64,000 nt of DNA, taken from Chungangia koreensis. GTDB taxonomy: Bacteria > Bacillota > Bacilli > Bacillales_A > Planococcaceae. The notes below the pieces were generated by a model that saw only the letters and a list, made by a program, of their open reading frames with translations, was not told the origin of the DNA and did not search any database. A program made the translations under genes and the position numbers. The stretch spans positions 1 through 64,000 of the forward strand of contig NZ_JBHSEC010000001.1 of the NCBI RefSeq assembly GCF_042651785.1. The letters run 5' to 3'. Shown one piece after another: positions 52,948-62,402 of the stretch (positions are counted from its first letter, which is position 1; every line of letters begins with the position of its first letter).

Positions 52948-53349
52948 ATGAGGAAGGTCCATTTGATAGTGGGAACTTTAACAATGACTCTACTATTATC
53001 GTCATGCAATACAAAAGAAACTAATCAACTTAATAACATTGAAACAGGAAACCCGACAGTGGAAGAAATATTAGTGGAAAACGAGAACGCAGACATTTTT
53101 CTTTTAAACGGTATTGTCTATAGTAATGCTGAGCAAATTGATTGGGTTGTTAATCAGGAGTTAACAGTAGGTCAAGAAGTGTTGGAAATAACGAAACAAA
53201 CGAGCGATAGTCACGACTTTTCTAATGGCTCTGCAACAAAACTTCCGGTAGGAACAAAAATATATGAGAAAATTGACGGTAATGGAGATATCGTAATCGC
53301 AATTGTTGAAGGCAAAGAAATCCGCTATTTAGGATTACGTGAAGGATAG
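52948..53349 (+). CDS. Lipoprotein, unknown function
   Basis: 133 residues. Lipobox LLLSSC (C20), Thr/Asn-rich linker, then a compact domain with FLLNGIVYSNAEQIDWV and LPVGTKIYEKIDGNGDIVIA, a pattern seen in several uncharacterised exported Bacillus proteins. AAGGAAGG precedes the ATG. Followed by a hairpin of the ATCCAAT family. Confidence 0.65.
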   Translation: MRKVHLIVGTLTMTLLLSSCNTKETNQLNNIETGNPTVEEILVENENADIFLLNGIVYSNAEQIDWVVNQELTVGQEVLEITKQTSDSHDFSNGSATKLPVGTKIYEKIDGNGDIVIAIVEGKEIRYLGLREG

Positions 53350-53352
53350 AAA

Positions 53353-53397
53353 AAATAGGCCGTCCAATTATTGAATCACTCATTGGATGGCCTATTT
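53353..53397. terminator. Hairpin of the ATCCAAT family
   Basis: AAATAGGCCGTCCAAT (53353-53368) pairs with ATTGGATGGCCTATTT (53382-53397) with one G-U pair. The outer arm AAATAGG and the following ACGTT are shared with the copy at 44758. It lies between convergent genes and probably terminates both. Confidence 0.75.
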
Positions 53398-53413
53398 ACG
53401 TTAACCTGATCTA

Positions 53414-54352
53414 TTATTTATGTTCCGGTGTATAACCGGCCGTTTGACCGACTAACGTGTCTTCAGCTTTCCTCTTCAGCAATTTCTTCAAATCCACTTC
53501 CGCTGTCAGGACACCGAGAAGTATCAGGAATGCCCCGATATAACCTCTAAACTGCAATACTTCATTCATGAACATAAATGCAAAAAGTGCCGCGAAAACC
53601 GGCTCCAAGGAGAAGATTAAACTCGTATGCGTCGGCGTTGTATATTTCTGTGCAACTGTTTGGCCAATGAATCCGATTGCGCTACAAAGAATGCTCAGTG
53701 CCAAAATAGCAATCCAGCCTTCGCTTGTGTTTGGCAGATGCGGAGTCTCAAATATGAATGAAAACACAATTCCCCATGCACCGGTAAATCCAAGCTGCAG
53801 AATTCCGAGTGCAATGGAATCCACGTTCTTCGTTAATTTATCAATCGTGATAATAAATAATGCATAAAGCAATGCACCAATGATGCATAAAAAATCACCC
53901 AAATTAATAGACAACTGCTCGTTAAGCGTCATGAGCCCGATACCGGTAATCGAGAAAAGCGTTGCCACGATGATCTTCATTTCCGGTTTCTTCCGATAGA
54001 TGATCGTCAACAGAATCGGAACAAAGATGACAGCCAAGCCAAATGAAAATCCGGCATTTGAAACGGTTGTATATTTCAATCCAATCGTGACGCATGAAAT
54101 CGCAAGGAACACGATCGTTCCTAAGATGAAGCCATACTTCAACGTTGTTTTGTTCACTTTCATCATTCGTTTATAGAAGAACAATCCCGCTAAGAGGAAG
54201 GCAAATCCGAATCGGAGTCCAACCAGATTGAACTCGCTAATGCTCTCCAATCCCATTTTCATAAATAAATAGGAAGAACCCCAAATAGCTACGACAAGTA
54301 ACATCATGAAATCCGCTCTAATCTGCAAGCCTCGATTCAACTGATTCTCCAT
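53414..54352 (-). CDS. EamA-family (DMT) transporter
   Basis: 312 residues, ten helices in two EamA repeats (about 13-145 and 160-290), with MLLVVAIWGSSYLFMK at the start and TSLIFSLEPVFAALFAFMFMNEVL in the second repeat. The C-terminal tail (about 292-312) is polar. It is divergent from a LysR regulator, a pairing usual for LysR control of exporters of amino acids or metabolites. Confidence 0.9.
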   Translation of the reverse strand: MENQLNRGLQIRADFMMLLVVAIWGSSYLFMKMGLESISEFNLVGLRFGFAFLLAGLFFYKRMMKVNKTTLKYGFILGTIVFLAISCVTIGLKYTTVSNAGFSFGLAVIFVPILLTIIYRKKPEMKIIVATLFSITGIGLMTLNEQLSINLGDFLCIIGALLYALFIITIDKLTKNVDSIALGILQLGFTGAWGIVFSFIFETPHLPNTSEGWIAILALSILCSAIGFIGQTVAQKYTTPTHTSLIFSLEPVFAALFAFMFMNEVLQFRGYIGAFLILLGVLTAEVDLKKLLKRKAEDTLVGQTAGYTPEHK

Positions 54353-54468
54353 TGCACTTCACCCTCCTAAAGTGTTTTAAAATACATTATAATGATAAAA
54401 TAATCATAAGAAAATTGAATCTTTTTAAAGTCAAATATGAAAAAAATTCATGTAAAGGACGAATGACT

Positions 54469-55344
54469 ATGTCACTTGCCAAATATGAGATTTTTAGCAC
54501 AGTTGTAGATGAGGGAAGTTTGTCACGGGCAGCGGAGAAACTAAACTTGAGCCAGTCGGCTGTAAGTCATGCTATTACTGGGCTGGAGCGTGAGTGGGGA
54601 TTCTTGCTTTTGAGCAGGGGGAGATCAGGAATTCATTTAACACAAAATGGGGAACAAGTACTATTGATTGTTCGTGAAATATTGAAGTGGGACGAACAAT
54701 TGACACAAGAAATTTCGAAAATTAACGGAATAGAAGGCGGAACAGTCCGGATCGGAACGTTTACAAGTGTCTCTGTGCGTTGGCTTCCCGAAATCCTGAA
54801 ATCATTTAATGAGCAATACCCCAATATAGAAGTGAAGCTGATTGAAGGGGACTATATTGAGATTGAGCACTGGGTTTCGACAGGAGCAATCGATTTCGGT
54901 TTTGTGTCATTGCCTACTGCCCAATCGTTGGAGTCCATTCCGTTGATGAAGGACCGTATGCAATGCCTGTTACCAAGTGAGCACCCGTTAGCAAATAAGA
55001 AAAGCATTCCACCCATTTTGTTGAAGGATGAGGATTTCATCGTTTCCAAAAAAGGCAGCGACAATGATGTTAACCGTGTATTCAAGAAAACGGGTCTAAA
55101 ACCTAAAATCAAATTTGAGCTCGGTGATGACCAGGCGATTATCTCCATGGTGGCGAATGGGTTGGGGGTATCCATCCTGCCTGAACTGATTCTTTACCAA
55201 GTACCGAAAAATCTTCGCATCATTCCAGTGGAAGGAGAATTCTACCGGACGATCGGGTTGACGACTGTTTCATTAAAGACCATTTCACCAGCAGCAAAAA
55301 AGATGATTGACTATATTAAGCAGGTAGTTGAAAATTTTAATTGA
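54469..55344 (+). CDS. LysR-family transcriptional regulator
   Basis: About 291 residues from the ATG at 54469, 9 nt after AAAGGA (an ATG two codons earlier is possible). The winged helix (about 1-60) reads EIFSTVVDEGSLSRAAEKLNLSQSAVSHAI, followed by an effector-binding domain with GTVRIGTFTSVSVRWLPEIL. Divergent from the DMT transporter gene, which it probably activates when the ligand is present. Confidence 0.9.
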   Translation: MSLAKYEIFSTVVDEGSLSRAAEKLNLSQSAVSHAITGLEREWGFLLLSRGRSGIHLTQNGEQVLLIVREILKWDEQLTQEISKINGIEGGTVRIGTFTSVSVRWLPEILKSFNEQYPNIEVKLIEGDYIEIEHWVSTGAIDFGFVSLPTAQSLESIPLMKDRMQCLLPSEHPLANKKSIPPILLKDEDFIVSKKGSDNDVNRVFKKTGLKPKIKFELGDDQAIISMVANGLGVSILPELILYQVPKNLRIIPVEGEFYRTIGLTTVSLKTISPAAKKMIDYIKQVVENFN

Positions 55345-55411
55345 TTTTAAAGGGATTAAAGGCCGACAATAAGAATTGTAAAAGTACGTTTCATAAATTG
55401 GGGGAAATTAC

Positions 55412-56098
55412 GTGGATTATTTACTACAAGCAGTAAGAGAGAATGTGTATGCATTTGCGGTTTGGGACACTTCATGGGGTTCCTATAACAATTGCTATAT
55501 AGTTTTAGAGGAGGACGGGGTCACATTAATCGATTGTGGGAAAAAGGAACATGCCCAGTTATTAGTGGATGCCCTTCAGTCTCTTAGCAAAACGCCTGAT
55601 GACGTGACAGTAATTATTGCAACCCACGGCCACGAAGATCATGTCCAAGGAATCGATCTCTTCGCGAAAGCCGTCAAATATATCCATATACGTGAAGAAG
55701 GGGCTATTGAAGTTTCAAATTCAGACCGGTTCACAACAGTAAAAGATGATTCAGGAATAATCGGAGATTTTACATATGCATTAGTCGGCACACATTCACC
55801 AGGTTCAATGGTTGTTTATCATCGTCCGACTAAAATTCTCTTTAGCGGAGATTTTCTTTGTTACTTCGGGGATCCGTTGTCTAACGAAGGTTTCATCTCG
55901 AATGGAATGGATTTGAGACAAGCCTGGTTGGATTTTATGAAAGAAGGCGGTGTCGCTTCTAAGGAGTTGTCACATTTTCTTAGCGGCCTGAGGATCATGA
56001 AGGGATTTGACGCAGACGCCCTCTGTACAGGACATGGAGGCATATTGACCGGAGAAATCGGACAATTTTTTGGAGATCTTTTAGCATGCGGAGAATGA
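55412..56098 (+). CDS. Metallo-beta-lactamase-fold hydrolase
   Basis: 228 residues starting with GTG after GGGGGAAA. Zinc motif IATHGHEDHVQG, then GTHSPGSMVVYH and ILFSGDFLCYFG, and a final CTGHGG. This is the glyoxalase II-like branch (thioesters, quorum lactones and related substrates). An insertion near 160-195 distinguishes it from classical GloB. Single gene with its own terminator. Confidence 0.85.
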   Translation: MDYLLQAVRENVYAFAVWDTSWGSYNNCYIVLEEDGVTLIDCGKKEHAQLLVDALQSLSKTPDDVTVIIATHGHEDHVQGIDLFAKAVKYIHIREEGAIEVSNSDRFTTVKDDSGIIGDFTYALVGTHSPGSMVVYHRPTKILFSGDFLCYFGDPLSNEGFISNGMDLRQAWLDFMKEGGVASKELSHFLSGLRIMKGFDADALCTGHGGILTGEIGQFFGDLLACGE

Positions 56099-56109
56099 GC
56101 AAAAATAGA

Positions 56110-56145
56110 AAAAGCACATCACGATGAATTCGTTGATGTGCTTTA
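56110..56145. terminator. Intrinsic terminator
   Basis: AAAGCACATCACG pairs with CGTTGATGTGCTTT across a short loop, with A- and T-runs outside. It serves the hydrolase gene and, on the other strand, the 45-codon gene. Confidence 0.82.
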
Positions 56146-56179
56146 GCTTTAGTGCTCAGTTGCCACTATTTAAAAAGAA

Positions 56180-56317
56180 TTAATTTTTCTTTTCTTTCTC
56201 TTCTTTTTCGGCTTCATCTGCCCTTTTAAAATCATTCGGGTAGGTTACTTCTTGGGCAGAAGTAAGTCCATTGTTTTTGTCGGTTATTTGTTCATGTGGC
56301 TTTTTATTCTCACTCAT
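56180..56317 (-). CDS. Small charged protein (45 aa)
   Basis: A 45-codon gene starting MSENKKPHEQITDKNNGL and ending with a run of Glu and Lys. GGGAGAG precedes the ATG. Highly charged, no hydrophobic segment, likely disordered. It is bounded by a terminator on its 3' side. Function unknown; the ribosome-binding site and terminator are the main evidence that it is expressed. Confidence 0.5.
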   Translation of the reverse strand: MSENKKPHEQITDKNNGLTSAQEVTYPNDFKRADEAEKEEKEKKN

Positions 56318-56630
56318 TAACCAACTCTCCCTTCATTTCATTTATGACTTATATATTGTTTATCCTATTTTTCTATAACTAAACGTTCCTTTAGAAGGGG
56401 AGAAAGGAATCATTTAATCCTATCACTCCTCGCTAAAGTTAAAAGAATCAAGTCACAAGAAGCATTATGTAAAGAAAGTAATTGTTAGGTAAAACAATAT
56501 AAGAAATGTATACAGAAAAAAATAACTGCCCTACACCAATTGAAAATCGGCAGTAAGGCAGTTTAAGTGGGTTTGTTTCAAGTCTCTGTTTCCAGGGTCC
56601 ATCATTTTTCTCTGATGTACTTTTTGTCAT

Positions 56631-56972
56631 TTAAATCTTCTTCACGAACTCCGATTTCAGCTTCATGGCTCCGAAGCCATCAATTTTGCAGTCGATGTCA
56701 TGGTCGCCATCAATCAGACGGATGTTTTTAACTTTTGTTCCCTGTTTTAGAACGGAAGAACTTCCTTTCACCTTGAGGTCCTTAATGACTGTGACAGTGT
56801 CTCCATCTTGAAGGACATTCCCGTTGGAATCCTTTACGACCTTCTCTTCTGAATCACTTCCGGCTTCAGTTCCCGGCGTCCATTCATGGGCACATTCAGG
56901 GCATATCAATAGGTTTCCATCCTCGTATGTATATTCGGAATTACACTCCGGACAATTCGGTAATTTTGACAA
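56631..56972 (-). CDS. PhnA/YjdM zinc-ribbon protein
   Basis: 113 residues from the TTG at 56972, 9 nt after GGGGG, the normal length for the family; upstream codons in frame lack a site. A zinc ribbon [21 protein letters not shown] opens the protein and the C-terminal domain reads [25 protein letters not shown] and then a KOW-like barrel. The old alkylphosphonate name is not supported by function. A GC-poor hairpin at about 56527-56570 may be its terminator. Confidence 0.88.
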   Translation of the reverse strand: MSKLPNCPECNSEYTYEDGNLLICPECAHEWTPGTEAGSDSEEKVVKDSNGNVLQDGDTVTVIKDLKVKGSSSVLKQGTKVKNIRLIDGDHDIDCKIDGFGAMKLKSEFVKKI

Positions 56973-57141
56973 TTCAATTGACCCCCATCTTAAGATTCTA
57001 AGCACCATTATACGACAAAAGAGGGTGCTTGCTCATAGTAGTTATCACGTTTTGATGACAAGTATGGAAACCGATGGTTAGTTTAGACAATTCCTGTCAG
57101 GGGAAAATAAGACGTAAACGATTGATAGGGAGGAATTAATT

Positions 57142-57348
57142 ATGAAGAATAAAATGGGGTTAGCAGCATTGGGATTAGGGGCAGCGTATTTATTGCGAAA
57201 CAAGGATAGCCGTGCAAAAATCTCGGAGCAATTCAAGAAATTCGGTTCCTCACCAATGAGATGGGAATCGGATCGAGATTCGAATGATGGCTATGCTTCA
57301 ACTGATACAGGTCGCAAGAAAGGAATTCTTGGCGGACTGTTTGGATAA
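57142..57348 (+). CDS. Small protein (68 aa), unknown function
   Basis: 68 residues: a glycine/alanine-rich weakly hydrophobic N-terminus (MGLAALGLGAAYLLRNK) and a basic, Ser/Asp-rich remainder ending GILGGLFG. GGGAGGAA precedes the ATG. The short hydrophobic stretch suggests peripheral membrane binding. No family recognised. Followed by a hairpin of the ATCCAAT family. Confidence 0.55.
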   Translation: MKNKMGLAALGLGAAYLLRNKDSRAKISEQFKKFGSSPMRWESDRDSNDGYASTDTGRKKGILGGLFG

Positions 57349-57366
57349 AATCATATTTTATATTGG

Positions 57367-57393
57367 GCCATCCAATCGTATTGGATGGCTCTT
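57367..57393 (+). terminator. Intrinsic terminator, ATCCAAT hairpin family
   Basis: GCCATCCAAT (57367-57376), loop CGT, ATTGGATGGC (57380-57389), then a TCTTTAT tail. Sixth member of the hairpin family in this window. Confidence 0.8.
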
Positions 57394-57502
57394 TATATTC
57401 CAAAAGAATTTCTTTACGCTTATGCAACCTTTCACCTCCTCACTCGTATAATTTTCTGCAACGTGAATTTACATGAATCATACGATACAGGAGGAAGTTT
57501 GA

Positions 57503-58273
57503 ATGTCTTTTTTTAATAAGATGCTGGCGAGTGTAGGAATTGGATCTGCGAAGGTGGATACGAAATTGGAGAAGGATACGGTTATGCCGGGCGGTGAAGT
57601 GCGGGGTGTCGTTGTTGTTCAAGGCGGCAGTACGGAGCAGCAAATCTCGGATATCTATATGTCCGTGAATACATCGTACCTAAAGGAGATTGACGATAAG
57701 AAAATCTCTGTTCCAGGACGTGTAGATCAGTTCAGATTGAGTGAATCCTTCAATATTCATGCGAATGAGCGTAAGGAGATTCCTTTTTCATTTATTCTTC
57801 CTTTGGATACACCCATCACCATTGGCCGTTCTCGAGTATGGATCAAGACAGACCTTGATATTACAAGTGCGGTAGACCCTTCTGATAAGGACTTTGTGCG
57901 CGTAGTTCCAAACCCGTTATTGGAATCGGTTCTAACGGCAGCGAGCAGTTTAGGATTCCGCATGCGTGAGGCAGATTGCGAACAGGCACCGCGCTATATG
58001 AGAAAACGTCTGCCATTCGTTCAAGAGTTTGAATTCGTTCCGACATCCGGTTCGTTCCGCGGCCGTTTGGATGAGTTGGAAATCGTGTTCCTGCCGATTT
58101 CTGAAAACCAAGCAGAGCTTCTGCTGCAGGTTGACTGTAAAGTGCGGGGACTCGGCAGCTTATTCTCCGAAGCGATGGGAATGGATGAATCGAAATTACG
58201 CCTAACTGTCAGTTCATCTGATATTCCAAATATGGCACAGAAACTTCAATCCACGATCAGCCGCTACGTGTAA
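57503..58273 (+). CDS. spo0M: Sporulation-control protein Spo0M
   Basis: 256 residues with an arrestin-like fold. The opening SFFNKMLASVGIGSAKVDTKLE, GGEVRGVVVVQGGS and FSFILPLDTPITIGRSRVWIKTDLDI and the C-terminal half with EFVPTSGSFRGRLDELEIVFLP are characteristic of Spo0M, which affects stage 0 sporulation and cell division in Bacillus and is under sigma-H/sigma-W control there. Its presence supports an endospore-forming host. GGAGGAAG precedes the ATG. Confidence 0.92.
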   Translation: MSFFNKMLASVGIGSAKVDTKLEKDTVMPGGEVRGVVVVQGGSTEQQISDIYMSVNTSYLKEIDDKKISVPGRVDQFRLSESFNIHANERKEIPFSFILPLDTPITIGRSRVWIKTDLDITSAVDPSDKDFVRVVPNPLLESVLTAASSLGFRMREADCEQAPRYMRKRLPFVQEFEFVPTSGSFRGRLDELEIVFLPISENQAELLLQVDCKVRGLGSLFSEAMGMDESKLRLTVSSSDIPNMAQKLQSTISRYV

Positions 58274-58348
58274 AATCTTTAGGTTATAGGAATAGGACAA
58301 TGCTTCTTCAACATATCCTTAAACATCTGACTAAAGGAGTGGTGAAGT

Positions 58349-58426
58349 TTGTCCAATAAAAAGAAGTGCAAGCAATGCGGGAAAAGTGCAACATCATGCA
58401 GTTCATGTGATCGTTGCCGTAAATAA
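58349..58426 (+). CDS. Cys-rich microprotein (25 aa)
   Basis: A 25-codon gene starting with TTG (58349), with AAAGGAG upstream. The product is Lys-rich and holds five cysteines, C7, C10, C17, C20 and C23 (CxxC, then CxxCxxC), with no hydrophobic segment. It looks like a free-standing zinc-binding or metal-sequestering module. It follows spo0M by 75 nt and could share its transcript. I know no named family. Confidence 0.55.
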   Translation: MSNKKKCKQCGKSATSCSSCDRCRK

Positions 58427-58436
58427 GCATATAAAG

Positions 58437-58475
58437 AGCGTGAAGTGGCACCTGTGCAGGCAGGTGTCTTTATTT
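58437..58475 (+). terminator. Possible terminator after microprotein gene
   Basis: AGCGTGAAGTGGCACCTG and CAGGTGTCTTTATT give a short GACACCTG/CAGGTGTC-like stem (GGCACCTG with CAGGTGTC, one G-U) followed by T-rich DNA. Moderate support. Confidence 0.5.
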
Positions 58476-58520
58476 TTGTCCTACAAGGGGCTAAACTAAA
58501 GGATACAGAAAGGCGGTTGT

Positions 58521-58859
58521 ATGATGAGGACTTTCGAAGAGTTGCACACGATTGAAGATGTCGACAGTTTCATCGCCAGTCATCCGCTATCCTTTGTTTA
58601 TATTTCCCGAACAGGATGTAGTGTTTGCCACGCCCTTTTGCCTCAGGTCGGTGAACTGATGGAAAAGTTTCCGGAAATCCGGCTCGCCCATATCAACTCT
58701 GCAGAAGTAGAGGAAGTTGCAGAACGATTTACGGTTTTCTCTGTGCCGGCATTGCTGCTGTTTGTGGATGGGAAGGAATACTTGCGGGAAGCGCGTGCAG
58801 TTCATATGAGTGTATTCGAAGAGAAGTTACAGAAGATTTATGAAGGCTATTTGAGATAA
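58521..58859 (+). CDS. Thioredoxin-family protein
   Basis: 112 residues of thioredoxin fold. The redox site is TGCSVC (C33, C36), the cis-Pro is in FSVPALLLFVDGKEYLR and the first strand is FVYISR. No signal peptide, so cytosolic; CSVC differs from the CGPC of TrxA and the family is seen in many bacilli as YtpP-like proteins. It reduces disulfides. GAAAGGCGG precedes two adjacent ATGs. A terminator follows (58860-58892). Confidence 0.85.
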   Translation: MMRTFEELHTIEDVDSFIASHPLSFVYISRTGCSVCHALLPQVGELMEKFPEIRLAHINSAEVEEVAERFTVFSVPALLLFVDGKEYLREARAVHMSVFEEKLQKIYEGYLR

Positions 58860-58892
58860 AGGCTGTTCCCGATTGCTATGGGAATAGCCTTT
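58860..58892. terminator. Intrinsic terminator
   Basis: AGGCTGTTCCC pairs with GGGAATAGCCT across GATTGCTAT, followed by T-rich sequence, between convergent genes. Confidence 0.8.
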
Positions 58893-58895
58893 GTT

Positions 58896-59075
58896 TTATT
58901 CCTGATAAACGGATGGAGCAAAGCACGGACATCCTTTGTTAACGCAAGTTTGCGCGCAAGATTTCAATTGATGACTGTGTTCATCATCGATTGGTTTGTG
59001 CCGGCGTTCACGAACTATATATTGCATGCTTGAGCTCTCTAATTGCCAATAAGTCGGCTGGAATTTCGGGGTCAA
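58896..59075 (-). CDS. Small Cys-containing protein (59 aa)
   Basis: 59 residues if started at TTG (59075), 8 nt after AAAGGAG; a GTG three codons earlier overlaps the site. The C-terminal third has CAQTCVNKGCPCF. The middle is rich in Arg, His and Lys. It lies convergent to the thioredoxin gene, beyond a terminator. No family recognised; a real but small gene seems more likely than not. Confidence 0.5.
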   Translation of the reverse strand: MTPKFQPTYWQLESSSMQYIVRERRHKPIDDEHSHQLKSCAQTCVNKGCPCFAPSVYQE

Positions 59076-59137
59076 GACTTTCACTCCTTTTCAGTCTTTC
59101 TACAAATATGCAAAAAGCCGAAAAAAGTGATGCGAAA

Positions 59138-59530
59138 TTAGGACCATTCCTCAAATGTCTTCCGATACCCGTAAAATGGACGGAAATTCAGTTGCTCATA
59201 ATAAGTCTTCGACGTACTGGAGGCAAGCAGCTCCATACGAGTTTCGGGATAGAGACTATGCACGTGCCGTAGAAGCTTTGTCCCAATTCCTTTACCTCTA
59301 AAATTCTGTTGAATGATTAGTTCACAAATGTAGGTTGTAATTTTAGTATCAGTGAAGCCCCACACGCAACCAATGATCTCTCCATTTTCCTCAGCCACAT
59401 AGGCGATCGTCGAGTTTGCCCAGGCTGTCTTCGTGTCTGCACCTCGTGCAACTAAGTTTGACCAGCCTTCCGCATCATTCATTAGATGGATCTCATTAAA
59501 ATCTTCTTCTCGATATTCGCGTATGTTCAT
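59138..59530 (-). CDS. GNAT N-acetyltransferase
   Basis: 130 residues. FRGKGIGTKLLRHVHSLYP is the acetyl-CoA motif and STSKTYYEQLNFRPFYGY the C-terminal motif. The start overlaps the esterase gene by 4 nt, so the two form an operon. Acceptor unknown. Confidence 0.85.
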   Translation of the reverse strand: MNIREYREEDFNEIHLMNDAEGWSNLVARGADTKTAWANSTIAYVAEENGEIIGCVWGFTDTKITTYICELIIQQNFRGKGIGTKLLRHVHSLYPETRMELLASSTSKTYYEQLNFRPFYGYRKTFEEWS

Positions 59531-60183
59531 CGCTCTGTCTTCCTTTCATGCTGGAGCAGCCACTCATAGAGTTCAGGGGTAGAATATGCATTTACCCATG
59601 CATTGTGTCCGACTTCTGGATAATAGGTTGCTTTTATGTTACCTCCAACAGACTCCATTGCCCGAACGAGCTGACGTGTCCCTTCTGCTGGGATTCGCTT
59701 GTCCAATTCACCATGGAACACCCAAATCGGCGTATGCTTGATTCGTCCAATATCCTCTAATCGCAATGTTCCTCCACAAACAGGCGCCAACGCTGCGAAT
59801 CTGTCCGGATACCGTAGTGCATAGTCCCATGTTCCGTAGCCGCCCATGCTGAGTCCGGTCAAATACATCCGATTCTCGTCTATGGGAAAGCGAGTAATCA
59901 CTTCGTCCAACAGCGCATCCAACGCATCCGTTTCCATCGACCAGATCGTTCCGTCCGGACATTGAGGACAGATGAGTATGAAAGGGAGGCTCTGTTCCAA
60001 GATTTGTGGAATCCCGTGGGTCATCACCTTTTCCGGATTCTTGCCCCGTTCCCCGATGCCATGGAGGAAGACTAACAATGGATAATGATGGGACGGATCA
60101 TATCCGTCAGGTAAAAATGCTATGTAATTCAACATGATGTTCTTCTGAATTTGTTGTTCAAACGTATGAATGTTCATTTCCAT
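59527..60183 (-). CDS. Alpha/beta hydrolase (PHB depolymerase/esterase-like)
   Basis: About 218 residues from the ATG at 60183 (GATGAGG upstream). Motifs: LVFLHGIGERGKNP (oxyanion), LTGLSMGGYGTWDYA (Ser nucleophile), the Asp region VFHGELDKRIP and VGHNAWVNAY (His). This is the Esterase_phd/prolyl-oligopeptidase-like group with a short, leaderless form. Cytosolic esterase; coupled to the acetyltransferase gene. Confidence 0.87.
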   Translation of the reverse strand: MEMNIHTFEQQIQKNIMLNYIAFLPDGYDPSHHYPLLVFLHGIGERGKNPEKVMTHGIPQILEQSLPFILICPQCPDGTIWSMETDALDALLDEVITRFPIDENRMYLTGLSMGGYGTWDYALRYPDRFAALAPVCGGTLRLEDIGRIKHTPIWVFHGELDKRIPAEGTRQLVRAMESVGGNIKATYYPEVGHNAWVNAYSTPELYEWLLQHERKTER

Positions 60184-60224
60184 AAAAAACCTCATCCCCT
60201 TTTGAAATCATCATACCAGAATCA

Positions 60225-60821
60225 TTAAAAGGGAATGAGGTCTTTTTTGTACAGATGGGCAATACGATTTAACAGGAAAGCGGGTAATTTTTTGGGGAAT
60301 AAAGGTCGCTCATAATACTTGGTATAGGCCCTCTTCAAATCATCCCATTGACTGGGGTCATGTGGCTGCTTAAAGCGGGCAACGTCAATCAGCTTAATCT
60401 CGCCCGAAGGAGTAAGAATGATATTCCGGAGATGGATGTCAGAAGGGTTCAGACCGCGTTCGACAGCCAAATGTAATGCCCGGTCCACCTCTTTAATATG
60501 TCGCCGTTCAATCGGCACTCCGCGTGTGAGGCATTCGAAAAGGGTCAATCCTTCGATATAATCCATCACGATATAGTCATGCCCGTACTCAAACATCGTC
60601 GGATAATATTCGATTCCCTTTAATTCATGGTAGACACTCGCTTCGAGCGGAGCGATATCGGCGAACTCAGGAAAAAACTTCTTCAGGGCAAACTGTGTGC
60701 CCTTTATTCGGAACGCATAAGCACTCCGCCCTTTCCCGATCGGGATTAAGGAAGGGTCGTGCTTAAGCAGCCGATGATTAGCTGAAATGATGACAGAGTG
60801 GGCCTTGTCGTATAGATCCAT
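60225..60821 (-). CDS. Protein kinase-like protein (YrzF-like)
   Basis: 198 residues with a minimal protein-kinase fold. The glycine loop GKGRSAYAFRI, ATP-binding Lys in FALKKFFPE, hinge VMDYIEGLTLFECL, the catalytic loop NPSDIHLRNIIL (Asp and Asn present, no HRD) and a DVA in place of DFG (LIDVARF) are seen. It resembles Bacillus YrzF, a putative Ser/Thr kinase related to the RIO/Kdo kinases. Single gene, divergent from the P450 gene. Confidence 0.8.
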   Translation of the reverse strand: MDLYDKAHSVIISANHRLLKHDPSLIPIGKGRSAYAFRIKGTQFALKKFFPEFADIAPLEASVYHELKGIEYYPTMFEYGHDYIVMDYIEGLTLFECLTRGVPIERRHIKEVDRALHLAVERGLNPSDIHLRNIILTPSGEIKLIDVARFKQPHDPSQWDDLKRAYTKYYERPLFPKKLPAFLLNRIAHLYKKDLIPF

Positions 60822-60925
60822 AGTTTTGCCTCCTGTCTTAAAGTATGCGATATGGGTAACGACTTATATACTTGTTCGAAATTGTACAGGATGAGAGGGA
60901 ACCGTTTCGTTGTAACTAAGTTTAG

Positions 60926-62221
<1,296 letters not shown>

Positions 62222-62251
62222 TTTTAGATGAATAAATCATGGTGGGATGCA

Positions 62252-62292
62252 CAATCGTTGATATATCCGGTTAATCATTGATATAGGAAAGC
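62252..62292. repeat. Short two-copy TTGATATA repeat, 20-bp step
   Basis: ATCGTTGATATAT and ATCATTGATATAG recur with a 20-bp offset (TTGATATA at 62258 and 62278) just after cypC. It may be the shortest instance of the phased repeats seen at 19521 and 48555, but two copies are weak evidence. Confidence 0.35.
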
Positions 62293-62299
62293 ATTAAGA

Positions 62300-62325
62300 A
62301 AAGGCCGGCAAATGCCGGCCTTTTG
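62300..62325 (+). terminator. Intrinsic terminator after cypC
   Basis: AAAGGCCGGCA pairs with TGCCGGCCTTT, loop AA, with T-rich tail. It terminates cypC. Confidence 0.88.
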
Positions 62326-62402
62326 TCATGAAAATGAAGGAGAATCGTATAAATTTATAGAAATTATATAGAAAGATCTTCCTGGATGGAGGAGGAAATG
62401 AC

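Noticed and set aside
56448..56630. 60-codon gene on the minus strand downstream of the PhnA gene
   Set aside because: No ribosome-binding site of its own and it runs through the probable terminator hairpin.
60225..60821. Pseudokinase
   Set aside because: HRD and DFG are altered, but catalytic Asp/Asn and a metal-binding Asp (DVA) remain as in RIO/Kdo-type kinases.
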